This document shows, one piece after another, positions 50,820 through 62,649 of a stretch of DNA of 64,000 bases; positions within the stretch are counted from its first letter, which is position 1, and the number at the start of each line of letters is the position of its first letter. A program made the translations under genes and the position numbers. The DNA is taken from assembly GCF_014805625.2 (NCBI RefSeq), contig NW_023998569.1, positions 1-64,000 of the forward strand, read 5' to 3'. Source of the stretch: Glossina fuscipes. Taxonomy: Eukaryota; Arthropoda; Insecta; Diptera; Glossinidae. The notes below the pieces were generated by a model. The model did no database searches, was not told the DNA's origin, and was given only the letters and a program-made list of their open reading frames with translations.

Positions 50820-51230
50820 TGTGTATGTGTTCTTCGTCATCCCAATATCACTTTGCACGACACTTTGGTTGGAAACGTATCGAGCTTATGCTGCTGTCGC
50901 GCGCAAAAGTAAGCATTATGTACCTCAGAAAGTTCATGCATTTTTGTCCATCTTTATAGTGCTTTGGTCATATCCGTCCGTTCTTGTCATTGAAACGTGT
51001 CAAGCTCCTCCAGTTGTCACGGCCAGAAACAATCGTTACATACTTCAGAAGGTAAATATGTTTTTATCCATTTTAAAATCTCTTTGGTCACATTCGTCCT
51101 TCCGCCCATTCACTGAGACATACTAGGTTCTTGCTATTGTCACGCGCAAAATGACATACTTCAGGAAATGCATACATTCTTGGTCATTTGAGATTGATTT
51201 TGTTATGTTCCTCCCTCTGTGTGACCAATT
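50820..51230. repeat. 120-base tandem repeat, about 3.5 units
   Basis: GAAACGTATCGAGCTT at 50872 recurs as GAAACGTGTCAAGCTC at 50992 and GAGACATACTAGGTTC at 51115 (spacings 120 and 123). Between them GTACCTCAGAAAGTTCATGC, ATACTTCAGAAGGTAAATATG-like and ATACTTCAGGAAATGCATAC segments recur in step. The 101-codon plus-strand frame reflects a repeat period divisible by three. TCCGTCCGT motifs link it to the GGACAGACGGACATG family. Confidence 0.8.
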
Positions 51231-52517
51231 CGCATATATTATATTGATATAGTAAGGATAACGCGTAGTTATGTTCCCTCCCAAATTTCAAACTTTTCCC
51301 CAACTTTTTTATTGCTTCGGAACAAACAAGAAATTGTTCTTAAGCGAAGTAAGAGAGACTTGTAATTAAATTCATTCGATGACTCGATCTAAATACGAAA
51401 TACAGTTTGTAAGTTCACTGAGAAGAGCTAACTTTCGCTATTCCAAGAGTCGGAGCCTGCCTTTCTCTTCATGTCACCAATGAAGTGAGAGAATTACTAT
51501 GACTTCATTTTTAGGTGGTGGTTATGTATAACAATATGTACATACTTCTTCAAATAATGATATCGCGTGTTAGCAGATGTATTGCATATGAGTATGCACA
51601 TACATACAAACACACGCAAATTTTATTTTCTTTCCGCCATAAACTGTTTAAAATTGTGATTAATAATAATGCTATGATTTGTTCGAAAAATACGTACGTT
51701 TGAATGTGCGTGTGTGTATATATAGGCACGTGTATGTATAAATGTATGTATGTAGAAGCATCTGGTTGTTTTCTATTATTTTTGATTTTTCTATATTTAA
51801 AAATTTTTACCGAGAAATATGTGTATATTAACGTTTGCTTTATATACAAATGTTTTCAGTTTGAAAATATATTTTAAATAGCTGACAAAACAAAAAAGCA
51901 ACAACAATTTTTTGGGGGGAAAAAAACAAACTCAAAACGAACAATATGGTGACATTAGTTTCCCGCTTGTAAGACGAATGTTGTTAAAAATGTTCCTCTC
52001 TCTTTCTCTCTCCCTCTCTCTTTCACCCTTTTCCTCCTTTGTTATCTCTCTTTATATTGTTGTCTGTCTGTCCGTTTCTATCTATCGCCTGAGGCTATTT
52101 TTAGTGTGACCGTCAATTATCCTTTAGTTTATTTTGCGAAACAAAAGAAAAAAAATCGATACTAAACTGTTTGCCAATTTGCTTGTAATGTTGCGCCAAA
52201 TGTGGCATTGTTATAAATACCAGAATACGTTGTTGTTGTTTTATTGAATGTTTCACGATTTCTCCTCTTCGTTCTGTTTCTTTTCTCGCCTTTCGAGCCA
52301 AAACGAAAATTCAATCGATAACAAGTTCGAAAATCAAAATCAATCAATTTGATGGATGGGCAGGTGCTTGCTTGGGTCAAGGAAAACGAAATTTAGATTT
52401 ATTTTGTTTGAGCGCAAGTGAAAGTGTATCCATATCCATATGACACCATGCACCATACCTATATGCACATATGTGTTCAATAACTTTTTCCTTTGTCTGC
52501 ATAATACTCCTTCTCTT

Positions 52518-52553
<36 letters not shown>

Positions 52554-55184
52554 CGCTTGGTATATGATATGTCTCGAAGCTATGTTTAGCTTAAATCGTT
52601 CAAATAAATAGGGAAAGTTTGCATTTGCGAGTGCATCATAGGATTTCGCTGCGTTTTCCGATCGAACCTCCACGATAGTGTTCAATTGCCCATTGCTGAG
52701 CCCATATATGGTATAGATACTTATTAGGGAGTCAAACACCATTTGACCCGTCCCCCATAATCGAGTAAAGCCAGTATGCTATCCCACCTTACCAATTTTC
52801 ACTTTTATTGTGAAATTCGAAAACATCAACGGCTGAGATCCATAAATCCATAAATCGTTGAGGGGAATGTGTTTAAATAGTCGCGAAAATAATTGCGCAA
52901 AATTAATTCCTTATCTAATATAGCTTTCTATTAATTGCAGCGACATTAAGGGACCAAACAGTAGACTTTTCCTCTTCAAAATTTCAGAAAATTTGTACCG
53001 GACTTCATATCGATATCTACTGAAGATTTTAGAATATAGAATATAGAGGAAAAAGGTACAGTCGTGTAAGACCAACTTTTATATATCCCCATACTGCTGC
53101 GTTTAATGCAATTCTCCGCTAAATCTTTGTCATAAAGTAACGAAAACGTTTACTTTTCATGAGAACCCTTTTTATAACAAATTTCATCTCAAAATATTAC
53201 AAGTTAGGCTTTGTAGCAATAGAACAGCTTTCTATACGGAAGAGGGTTGATGAAGTGGTGGCAATCCATTGATTGTCAAAACGTTATTACTTATTATTAA
53301 AAATATATATAACATTTTTTCATGTGAAACCTTTTATTTTCAATATCAATTTAGACGGGATACGGTCGTAGAAATGGACCTGAGCATTTTCAGTCAATTT
53401 GTTGCTTGATTCTAAACATGCCAATGAACAGAATTTCATTGAGATATTACGGAAATTCTCTTACATACAAAAGTAAACGGATAAAGTATTAGACGGACAG
53501 ACGGACGAACATGTTTAATTCGGTTAAAAAACTTATTTTGAACCTCTAAAATATCGGGTAACAACTCTTTTAAAGTAAGGCATTATGTGTGGAGTGGTGG
53601 AAAAAGCGCACTGATCCGAAGCATTTTCGAAAGGGTTTGTCCTTGGGTCAAAGCATATTAATGTATCAAATTTCATCAAAAATTGTAACCTATAGGTTGA
53701 ACCGGTACAAGCTACAAATATACTAAATGGCAGAAAGTATTTTTTTGTTGGTTTCGCTAAAACTCCATTAGCAGAGTGTCATAGATTTATCCGCTCCATA
53801 AAAGCAGTTAATCTTCTCATCCAAAAAGAATACGAAAATAATTTTAACCACAGTTAATATAATAAAAATGTGTTGCAAAAGACACTTTTCCTTCTGCCAA
53901 TCCAAGCGATTTTCTTACGTTTCCCTGTATAACTCAAGCATCATATTAGTCGTACTTGCATAAAATCCTCCTAAAGTCTGAGCAATTTTCATATACATGT
54001 TTATTCATGCATAACTCGTTGATTGTGTTTGTTAAATTTTTGCAAATTTCTATCCTAGTGATTAACGCATATTTACGCAAGTATGTAACTCATACGCCAT
54101 GTTTGTGCAACATGTGCTTGCAACTTTGAGCCGAAATATTTTTCCCCTTATAACGAACGATAGCTAAGGGAATCAAGCGCAGATTAATTGTAACTACAGG
54201 CGAATAAAAGTTTCCTTTGATGCTGTATAACTAAAGCCCCTGCAATATATACAAGTTATACGTCGTGTTGGCCATCTTTATAGTTACAGTTAATTTTTAT
54301 CTGTAACTCTTAGACTAAATAGGTTCGCCCTAAACTGATAGATATATATATTTATATCGATGGCGATTCAAATTTGAACTGCAACCGCAAGAAAAATTTG
54401 TTGGTTCTTGCGTAGCTTACGTGTTATTGACGTCCCTACTGTAAGAGAGATCGTGGGATTGCACAAACGTTATGCCTATGCTTGATATTTTGTTAATTTT
54501 TTCCTCCTTGCCCCCGAGAAACCATTGTGCTCTTATGAAATGCATTATTGAGAAGCATGTATGATTGACTTGCTGCTTGAGTAGAACTACTGTTTTATAT
54601 AATTGGATATAACGATCGATCAAGAAATATAAAATGAATGCATGAACAAATAATGCATAGTTTTTCATTTTTTTTTTTTTTAATTATTTCCTAAAATCAA
54701 TTTTAATTAATTTTGATTTGTAAAAAAATTCTTTAATGTTTTCATTCATAAAAAAAAAAATATATATAGAAATAAAATACGGAAAATATGCAATTTTTTT
54801 TTCTTTTTTTTTCGTATAATTTGCACTGATTTTCAATTCAATATTAGAGTAGAAATAAAATTATTTTTAAAAACTAATTTTATTAATAAAGAAAAAAGTA
54901 AATATGCTAAGAAAGGATTCGTTAAAAGTATTTAACAACGTAATATAAACAAACCCAAAATATAACTCTTTAAACATTATTTTATAACTAAAAACTAATG
55001 TACGCATAAAACTTAAAAGCAAGAAAACAAAAAATAAAAACAGACTTATGGTTAAAAAGAAGAGAAGGTTCAAATTAAATCAATTAACTCAAACTAAACT
55101 CTATTAAAGAATATAAATAAGAAAGAATACAAAAAAAACATAAATAAATAAAGAAAAACTGATGACATTTGAGGACTTACTTAC
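51231..55184. other. Desert with CT microsatellites
   Basis: No gene recognised. CT-rich runs at 51994-52024 and 52521-52550. A GGACAGACGGACGAACATG run at 53494 marks another degraded family copy. Confidence 0.4.
52521..52550. repeat. CT microsatellite
   Basis: About 15 CT units, preceded by TTCTCTTTCTCC. Confidence 0.9.
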
Positions 55185-55208
55185 CTTCGTCGCCCATTCC
55201 ATCTGCAT
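55185..55208 (-). CDS. Candidate 24-base micro-exon of a minus-strand gene
   Basis: On the minus strand a T-rich tract (about 55255 down to 55211) ends in TTTATAG; 24 bases then run from 55208 to 55185, followed by a perfect donor GTAAGTAAGT. The 24 bases are much richer in G and C than the AT-rich DNA around them. In the phase where one base precedes (codon N|AT), they encode acidic DADGMGDE plus a shared last codon. The length is a multiple of three, so inclusion would be in frame. I do not recognise the protein. Flanking exons are not evident, so the introns would be long. This is the best evidence for a host gene on the minus strand here. Confidence 0.45.
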
Positions 55209-55318
55209 CTATAAATTAATAATTTGTGTGAAACAAAAAACAAAAAACAAAAATCAAATTTTAAAAATTGTTTCGCTCAGTGTATATATAAATCGTATCG
55301 ATCGATCGGGCATCGATT

Positions 55319-55455
55319 TTTGTATTTACGGCGACGACGTTAATGCTCCCACATCATAAAAAATAAAGAAACATTAGAAGATAGTAAATATCCTAAAGTT
55401 TTCAATTTTAACAGAGTTGAACCTTTGTTTTCTGTTAAGTTGGACATTTAATACA
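55319..55455 (-). repeat. Dispersed repeat, copy 2 (inverted partner of 8690-8818)
   Basis: The minus strand reads the same sequence as 8690-8818 with few changes: CCAACTTAACA..., TTGAAAACTTTAGGAT..., then GTTTCTTTATTTTTTATGAT and AGCATTAACGTCGTCGCCGT. Similarity ends at the TTTTGTATTTAC boundary (about 55317). It lies about 110 bases upstream of the micro-exon candidate on that strand. Confidence 0.7.
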
Positions 55456-58400
55456 GCTTGCCACGAAGACACGAAATTCAAACTCCGAGCATAGGGTGTT
55501 TATTATTATATTAATTTTTTCTTTACACTTCTACTTCAGACACATTTACAAGCTTACATTTACATGTTACAAATGCATGTTGATTTTCTATGCATTTTCA
55601 CTGTTTCCTTTTTTTTTTGTTATTGTTTTTAAAAGTTTACTTACATACGCAATTTAATCAATAATATTTAATATGCTTTTAAAATGTAAGATGGCTTGTT
55701 TGCCTTCTACTACTGAGATACCACCAAGCTGTGTTCACTAATATCATATAAAATTTTATTAATAGAAAATTTCAAAGCGAGCACAGGGTGTATCCCGGCA
55801 GTAAGCGCATTTATCTTGAAAAGCTTTCTCTTTGTTTTTATTAATTGTTATTATTTTTATTTTTCCTTTTTTTTTTCTTTTTAGTTTAGGCAACCACCGT
55901 GTTGAGAAGCTTTTTCTCTCGTCCTATAATTAGCTCAAGCTCGCTTATAAACTTGAAGGTAATTTGTTCTTTTTCTTCTTATCTTTTTTTTTTTGGAAAT
56001 TTATTAAGACAGGTGAAGTTTCTTAACGGCCAGACAGCACCTAGAAAAATGCTCTTCATATTAAGTTTTTTGTTATCATAACATACGTTACAGTTATACT
56101 TTATAATAATACAGATCCTCTAAATGAACTTAGTACATTCCTCCATTCGCCCGTCTGTCCGACTTGAAATGTAAGCAAATCATTGTAACCTATGGAAATG
56201 AATTCCGAACTTCGAATTTGGTCAAAAAAAAAGGAGAAGTAAATGAGCGAACTTCGAAACCGAAAAATATGCCTAGCAACAATTTTATACATATATGTAA
56301 TAATATATGTATAAGTAATACATATATAAGTATAAGTATATATATAAGTATAACACTGGGCAGCTTGCGCTGCGGTCAGCAGATAGCAGACATATTCCTC
56401 ACTAGCCAACTGACACGCTCCTTTCTTAGTTGATTGTATTTTCTCGACTTGTTCGATTGCTAAGGTTGATTTCTACCTATATTTCTACTCGAGAAATACA
56501 TTTTTTGTGTTTCCATGCAGACTGAAATAGGAAACATTTCATAGCTTATGCTAACACTCACGTGTAAAAGTTAGAAAGCAAAATAAAACAATATATTGAC
56601 ATATTGTAAGAAATCTGAATACTTGCTTTAAACATTCGATTCTTATTACGCATTTCTTCTTGTTCCGTTTTAATGTACGAGAACGGATCTTTTCAAACTT
56701 GAACAGAGATCGGATCTCAATTTTCGAACTCAAGGCTTACATAAAAGAGCATGATATGAATGAAGCAACATGATATTGAGTAGAAGCAAAGGTCGGTTGG
56801 CCTTCTAAATCTAACTAAATGTTTATTACAGTCAAAAAGCAAAGTTGTTGGACTTTGGAGTGTAAATTTTTCTTAGTTCATCCAGTTATCAATTGCATGA
56901 ATATTGCTACATTAATGTAATGTAATGCATTCTATAAAAATCGATAGATTGTCTTACATTTCATGCTGCAGTTAATTATAATTGTAAAGGCACGGGCAAC
57001 AAGTGTCACATTGTAAGTTGATAAAATGATATCAACGCAAAGAACAAGAAAACTACTCATCTATCTTTATTTTTTCCTTCCCCCGCTCGGATACAAACTC
57101 TCTTTCTTCATTTATTCGTGTTTCGCTATTTGACCTTGGAAAACTATAAGGAAAAAAAAAGAACTATAAAATACCTATAAAATACCATATACGTATATTG
57201 ATGTAGTAGTAGTAGTAGTCTGTTGTTGGTTTTAATTTATGATATTTTTTCATTATACAAAAAATTTACCTTCTTAATTAGATAAGAAACTAATAACTTT
57301 CACTTTCTCTTTGCACTTTTTATATTCTTTTTTTCAATTTAATTAATTTGGTTTTTTTTTTTAATATTCACTTTAGTTCTTCTTTTTATTATTATTATTA
57401 ATAAAAATTTCTCGGAAGCACATATTCTTTCACTTGTGGAGATGCTGCTATCGATGAATGCTTTGTATGGCTTTGTAAACTTTCATACACCTAGAGATAG
57501 GCAATGGAAAAGTTTGTTATTGATAGTTTTTTATTTTTCTTCTTTTCCTTGTTTTTGTTTTTGTTTTTTTTTGCTTGCAAGCAGCTACTCTTAAAGTTTA
57601 TCATATACCAGACAGAGTTTATGGGAAGTACATATTTTATGAAAGCTTTAGGGTTTAGCGAAGCGTTTTTTTTTTCATAAATTTTCTTTTGTTTTTATCT
57701 TTTATCTATTTTAAATTTTTGTCATTTTAAAAATGATTTAAATTTTTTATTTAAAAAGAGAAGAAAAGAAATATAAGTTTTCCTACCAAACTTTTACTTA
57801 TTTTGACTTTTAGATATGTTATGTGAAAATAAATATCCTTGCGGTACTCACCGTTATATAGCTTTTACGGAGAAACTAAAGCTTTATTTTTCTCGCCTCT
57901 CTTACTTGCATTGTTTTGTTTTTTTTATTCAATTCCGCGTAAATTGTGCAGGGCAAAATTATTCATGCTTCATGCCTTATTTTCTTGATGTTCTCTCTCC
58001 ACTCAGCATGTTGCTCTTCTGAGTAGAGAAAGCTGTAACCATGTTATGTGTGCGTGTATGCGACGCATTATTGCATTAATTTCAAGTTTACGAGAAGCAA
58101 AGATTGTTTGTGCATTTACAACAATTTTCAGGTTCAAGTGCAATATCGCGCATGTCTCTTATGCATTTCCTAACTGAATGCAATGAAGACGTGGTTGTGA
58201 TTTTCTTTTTGCTTTTGCTTTTGTTTTTGGCTTGGGTTAGGTTGGAGCTGAGGCGTAATAGCTATATTTGCTAGCTCCCATAATATTCTCTTTTCAGCCT
58301 TTCTGTGAACATTTTTAACCCATATCTCGCCAATTTAGCCCCACCAAGCACACACACAGGCACATACTCTCACATTTATATATGTATGTATATATGTATA

Positions 58401-58490
58401 TATAGGTAATATGTGCATATTTTTCTTTTCTTTAATGCTTTAAATGTTCGCTGTCGTCATTACGAAATTTTGAGTCTCTCTTTCTCTCTC

Positions 58491-58532
<42 letters not shown>

Positions 58533-59483
58533 CCTCTCCCTCTTGGCCTTTCTTTTTTCATTTGCGTACGATCTGGTGTACATAGTCGATTGTACGTATA
58601 TGTAGGCATTGTTTTGCATGTGTGGTCTTTCGCTTTTACATACACATATGCAAGAAATTATTTCTTCATTTTGCTTTTTCTTTTTTCTTGTTTGCATCTG
58701 AGATATATTAATTAAGTTTTTCTATGCTGACAAGCTGTCTTCACTGCAACGATAGATAGAATTTAAGAAAATTTATATAAGCCAAATTTTTTACTTTAAT
58801 GTAAATTTAGATATGAAAGGCATAAAATAAGAAATTTTTCAATATTTTTATATAAGAAACTTAAGAGCATTTTATAAATTGCGTCCGGAAATAACTGTCA
58901 CAAAAGCTTTTTGAAACGAGCAAATATTTTATTGGTTTTTTGGGAAGACGATTCAAAAAGAGAAAGGAAGAAGAAGAAGAAGAGTAATAAGTATGTATTT
59001 TTCATGTAGGTTGCCAAAAGGGTGGTCGTACATACGCAACCAATACTTGTATCAATCGTTGACCTTGTCTGCAAGGACAAGCAGTTAATGCAATAAGGTC
59101 CGTACATCCATATGTTAAAATTTTCATGCTTACAGGCAGACAAGAATTGCGATAAAAGCCTGCAATTAATCCGCAATGGTTCTACAAAAATACACAATGA
59201 AAAATTTCCGATTACTCCGAGTATTCATTCAAAATTCTTTCTCATAGTATATATTGAGCAAAGGCATTTAAACCTTTAAAGCGAAAAAGATACGGCAAAA
59301 CGATTTCAATGACAGAATGATAGGATGTGGATGCATTTAGCTCGACCAAGCAAATGGAAGATGGGCCCATTATCAACGATTACAGTTTTCTTAATTACTT
59401 TTCGTTTTATGTATGCGCTTCTGTAATTTAATTTGTTTTAAAAAATTTCTTATAAAAAAAAAATACATATACATGTATATATA
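55456..59483. other. Desert with repeats
   Basis: No confirmed gene. Splice-site-like signals at 55890 (plus) and 57852 (minus) were judged too weak. A loose copy of the GAACTTCGAATT repeat lies at 56206-56258, and TAG units at 57206-57220. Confidence 0.4.
58474..58543. repeat. CT microsatellite
   Basis: Long CT run with T interruptions; minus-strand Arg/Glu frames over it are artefacts. Confidence 0.95.
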
Positions 59484-59511
59484 TTAGTTTGGGGAAAAAG
59501 AAATCCATTAT
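59484..59511 (+). repeat. Left terminal inverted repeat of mariner
   Basis: TTAGTTTGGGGAAAAAGAAA plus TCCATTAT. Transposase binding site in this family. Confidence 0.95.
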
Positions 59512-59669
59512 TTTTTCGGTAGATGGCTGCACTGATAGATTTCTCGTAAAGTATCGATCAAACAATTTCAGATTTATGCTCGTTGGAAAGGTGACATTTC
59601 GCAGTAAAAAAAATTCTTTTGTTGTTTTTTGTTTGGATCATTCAGTTGTGAGTTACAGCGCTGTTAAAA

Positions 59670-60719
59670 ATGGAAGTGAACAAAGAGAAAATTCGGCACA
59701 TTTTACAGTTTTTCTTTGACAAAGGCGAAAATGCAAGCCAGGCGGCTAAAATTGTGAATGGTGTTTATGGTTCCGATACTGTAACAGCCAATTATGTGCA
59801 ATTTTGGTTTCGTAGATTCCGTTCAGGAATTTTTGATGTTAAAGATGCACCTCGCACAGGTAGGCCGGTCGCCGAAAATGTCGATAAAATCGGATAAATG
59901 ATCGAAGTTGACCGGCATGTTAGCAGTCGTAACATTGCCCAGGAGTTAAAAAACGACCATAAAACAGTTTTAAACCATTTACACAAAGCTGGATTCAAAA
60001 AGAAGCTCGATGTTTGGGTGCCACACCAATTAACAGAAAAAAACATGATGGATCGAATTTCCATCTGCGAAGCCTTGGCCAAACGGAATGAGATAGACCC
60101 ATTTCTTAAACGGACGGTGACTGGAGATGAGAAATGGATCACATACGATAACCCTGTGCGAAAACGATCGTGGTCAAAGAACGGTGAAGCACCTCAAACG
60201 GTGGTCAAACCAGGACTAACGGCCAGGAAGGTTTTGCTATGCATTTGGTGGGACTGGAAGGGGATTATTTATTATGAGTTGCTTCCATATGGCCAAACGC
60301 TAAATTCTGATCTCTACTGTCAACAACTGGACGGTTTGAAGATAGCGATTGACCAGAAACGGCCAGAATTGGCCAACAGGAGAGGTGTCGTGTTCCACCA
60401 GGACAACGCTAGGCCACACATATCTACAGTGACTCGCCAGAAACTTCGGGAGCTTGGTTGGGAAGTTTTAATGCATCCGCCATACAGTCCGGACTTGGCA
60501 CGAAGCGATTATCATCTTTTTCTTGCATTGCAAAATTTCTTTAATGATAAAAAATTGGAATCTAGGGAGGATTGTGAAAATCGACTACTAGAGTTTTTTG
60601 CAAATAGAGACCAGGACTTCTATGAGAGAGGCATTTTGAAGTTACCTTTAAAATGGCAACAAATCGTACAACAAAACGGTGCATATTTGACCCAAATCAG
60701 ACAATCCGAAGCATGTTAA
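59670..60719 (+). pseudogene. Mariner transposase with one in-frame stop
   Basis: DDE/D-type cut-and-paste transposase of 349 codons plus stop, family-typical length. Start ATG 59670 (MEVNKEKIRH). The N-terminal helix-turn-helix DNA-binding region occupies about residues 1-110, with APRTGRP linker at about 66-72. TAA at 59895-59897 (codon 76) is followed at once by ATG in the same frame; otherwise the frame is intact to TAA 60717. WVPHQL (family usually WVPHEL) is present. Catalytic Asp residues: TGDEKW (about 153), HQDNARP (about 245) and the third in YSPDLARSDYHLF (about 280), spaced D34D. The family motif is YSPDLAPSD, so one Pro is Arg here. AATAAA (60719-60724) overlaps the stop codon. 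Translation from the second ATG would lack the first half of the DNA-binding domain. Confidence 0.93.
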
Positions 60720-60744
60720 ATAAAGTCCTGAAGTTCATATAAAA

Positions 60745-60772
60745 ATAATGGATTTCTTTTTCCCCAAACTAA
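60745..60772 (-). repeat. Right terminal inverted repeat of mariner
   Basis: Exact reverse complement of 59484-59511, followed by TA. Confidence 0.95.
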
Positions 60773-61240
60773 TATATATATATATACATATGCAACTTAT
60801 CTGCTCGTCTCTATACGTGACTTTTTCTAAAAAAAAATGCTAAAAATATTTTACAATAAGTCAATGACTGAAAAACGAGAATGTTTAGAATGCCAACGCT
60901 TTTATTTATTTATGTTGAAATTAATAGGAGAGGAAATATTATAAAATATTATTAAAGCAAACGTGACGCATTTAATTCATTTGTGTTGCATACATAATTT
61001 ATTAGAATGAAAGCCCTTTTATTCAACATTTGTTTTTTGGGTGAACACGGGCGAAAGACCCAATTTTCCCAATTTTCATACTATTTTCGAAACGTATTTT
61101 AGTTTTTGGTTTATTACAAGAAAAAGCAATTAAATTTTTAATAATTTTCTCTGCTGTTTTAAATTTTGCAGGTGTGTTCAAAAATTATTTTAAAAATTTG
61201 ACTCTTGTTTTTATTTCTATTATTATTTGAAATTCACTCA

Positions 61241-61273
61241 TTTACTTCTCCTTTAATTTGCCAGAATTCGAAG
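61241..61273 (-). repeat. Dispersed repeat, exact partner of 11696-11728
   Basis: The 33 bases are the exact reverse complement of 11696-11728. Adjacent GTTCGCTCACTTA (minus: TAAGTGAGCGAAC) also matches the ATGAGCGAAC motif at 56244, so the repeat unit is probably longer. Confidence 0.9.
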
Positions 61274-61526
61274 TTCGCTCACTTACTTATTTCTTCTTTT
61301 ATTTTACAGTAGACGCACTAAACGCGTGTAATATAATCCAAAAAAAATTAGCAAACATAGTATATAAGCAAAGTTATGTAAAAGCTAGCAAAAGGAAAAT
61401 ATTAATTTTATAACCTCAACTTGATATTACAATATTCGTAACCGCAAACACCTATATCATCTATCGCTACTTTGCCCCAATTTTTTTACAAAAATCAAGT
61501 GACGAATTTTCTTTTAGTTTTGGCTT

Positions 61527-61551
61527 GGTTCGGTTCGGTTCGGTTCGGTTC
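61527..61551. repeat. (GGTTC)5 pentanucleotide repeat
   Basis: Five perfect units in an otherwise AT-rich region. Confidence 0.9.
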
Positions 61552-62629
61552 AATGGGTTCTAAATAATACATCTTCAAAACTAATTGCTATCTGAAAAGA
61601 AATCTAAATTTCATCTGAAACATTTTTTGCATCAAAGATGTAAGTAAATTGAAATAAATGAAAAGGGCGAAATCTTATAATATGTACGTGTTTATCTATT
61701 ATAATGGTTATAACAAATGTATGTGTTTATGTATTAAAAAGGACTAAAAGTTAAACAGTTAAACATTTGCGGCAATAAAAGTAGAGTTGGAGTAGGCAGT
61801 GAATTGAATATTTTGACATGAGAAGTCTGATATATCAGAGTGAGCTTTTAAGATAGTAACAATTTCTGAATATACGAAACACTCGAGATTCCATTGAATT
61901 TCAGCCATTGGTGGTGACTTAATTTGAATAACAAGGCAGATGTAATATGTTGTGTTTTATTGGGAAGCTTTTGTAGAATTTAGCGGAGTATACAGATGTT
62001 GGTTGACTGATTATATTAAGGCTATGGAAGAAATATTGATAAAATGTTAAATTTACAATCTTTAAATGCCAAACGAAGTAGAGAAGATCGACGCAGAGGT
62101 AAACATGTATAGTTATGCACCGCTTATTCATTTATTCATTTATATTTAGATATACGTTCATATGTATTGTGCGTAAAATGTAATTTAAATTCAAAGTGCC
62201 TGCCATGCATATTAAAATTGATGATTGAAATCTAATTGACACGTTTATATCTATTAGATATGCTCGGATACAATTACTAATCGAAAAATATTAAATGGCA
62301 AACATGTGGGTAAATAATTTGATGAACTAAGCTAATTAGGAAATGAATTCTAGTCATCCTCTCTTGTTAGCACAGGGAACTTTCCTTTTTGTTTTTTACT
62401 CCACACCACCTGTGGCATAATGGCTTATATTGCATCACTCTTCCGGATCACCGCTTTCCATATAACGCTATGTTTTGAAAATTGACGGCTCGTGGCTGCT
62501 CCTAATACATGCAATAAACCAGAAGGATGTCCCTCTGACCGTCTTGTTTTCTTGTGTGTGTAAAATATTTCGATGAAAGCTGTCTTGTGAACGAAGAAGA
62601 ACGATATTGAAAATGTGTCGGATCGGCCG

Positions 62630-62649
62630 CCCGTGCCATGGGGCACGGG
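62630..62649. repeat. GC-rich hairpin, 8-base arms
   Basis: CCCGTGCC, loop ATGG, GGCACGGG. Unusually stable for this AT-rich DNA; no terminator context or gene was identified. Confidence 0.6.

Larger units (their letters stand above)
59484..60772 (+). mobile_element. Complete mariner transposon, 1289 bases
   Basis: Perfect 28-base terminal inverted repeats (59484-59511 and 60745-60772), flanked on both sides by TA, the standard mariner target duplication. One transposase gene fills the interior, on the plus strand. Length and layout match canonical mariners (about 1.3 kb). It sits inside a TA-rich tract, as expected for TA-specific insertion. Identical ends indicate a recent insertion, although the transposase has one stop codon. 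Confidence 0.95.

Noticed and set aside
55891..55953. Plus-strand exon candidate after a very long pyrimidine tract (TTTTTCTTTTTAG) ending at AAG|GTAATT.
   Set aside because: The acceptor is strong, but the donor is weak, two reading phases are possible and the peptide resembles no family; T-rich tracts are common throughout this region.
57853..57876. Minus-strand exon candidate ending at ACG|GTGAGTA.
   Set aside because: The donor is good, but the only nearby acceptor (CTTTAG) lacks a pyrimidine tract and only one short frame is open.
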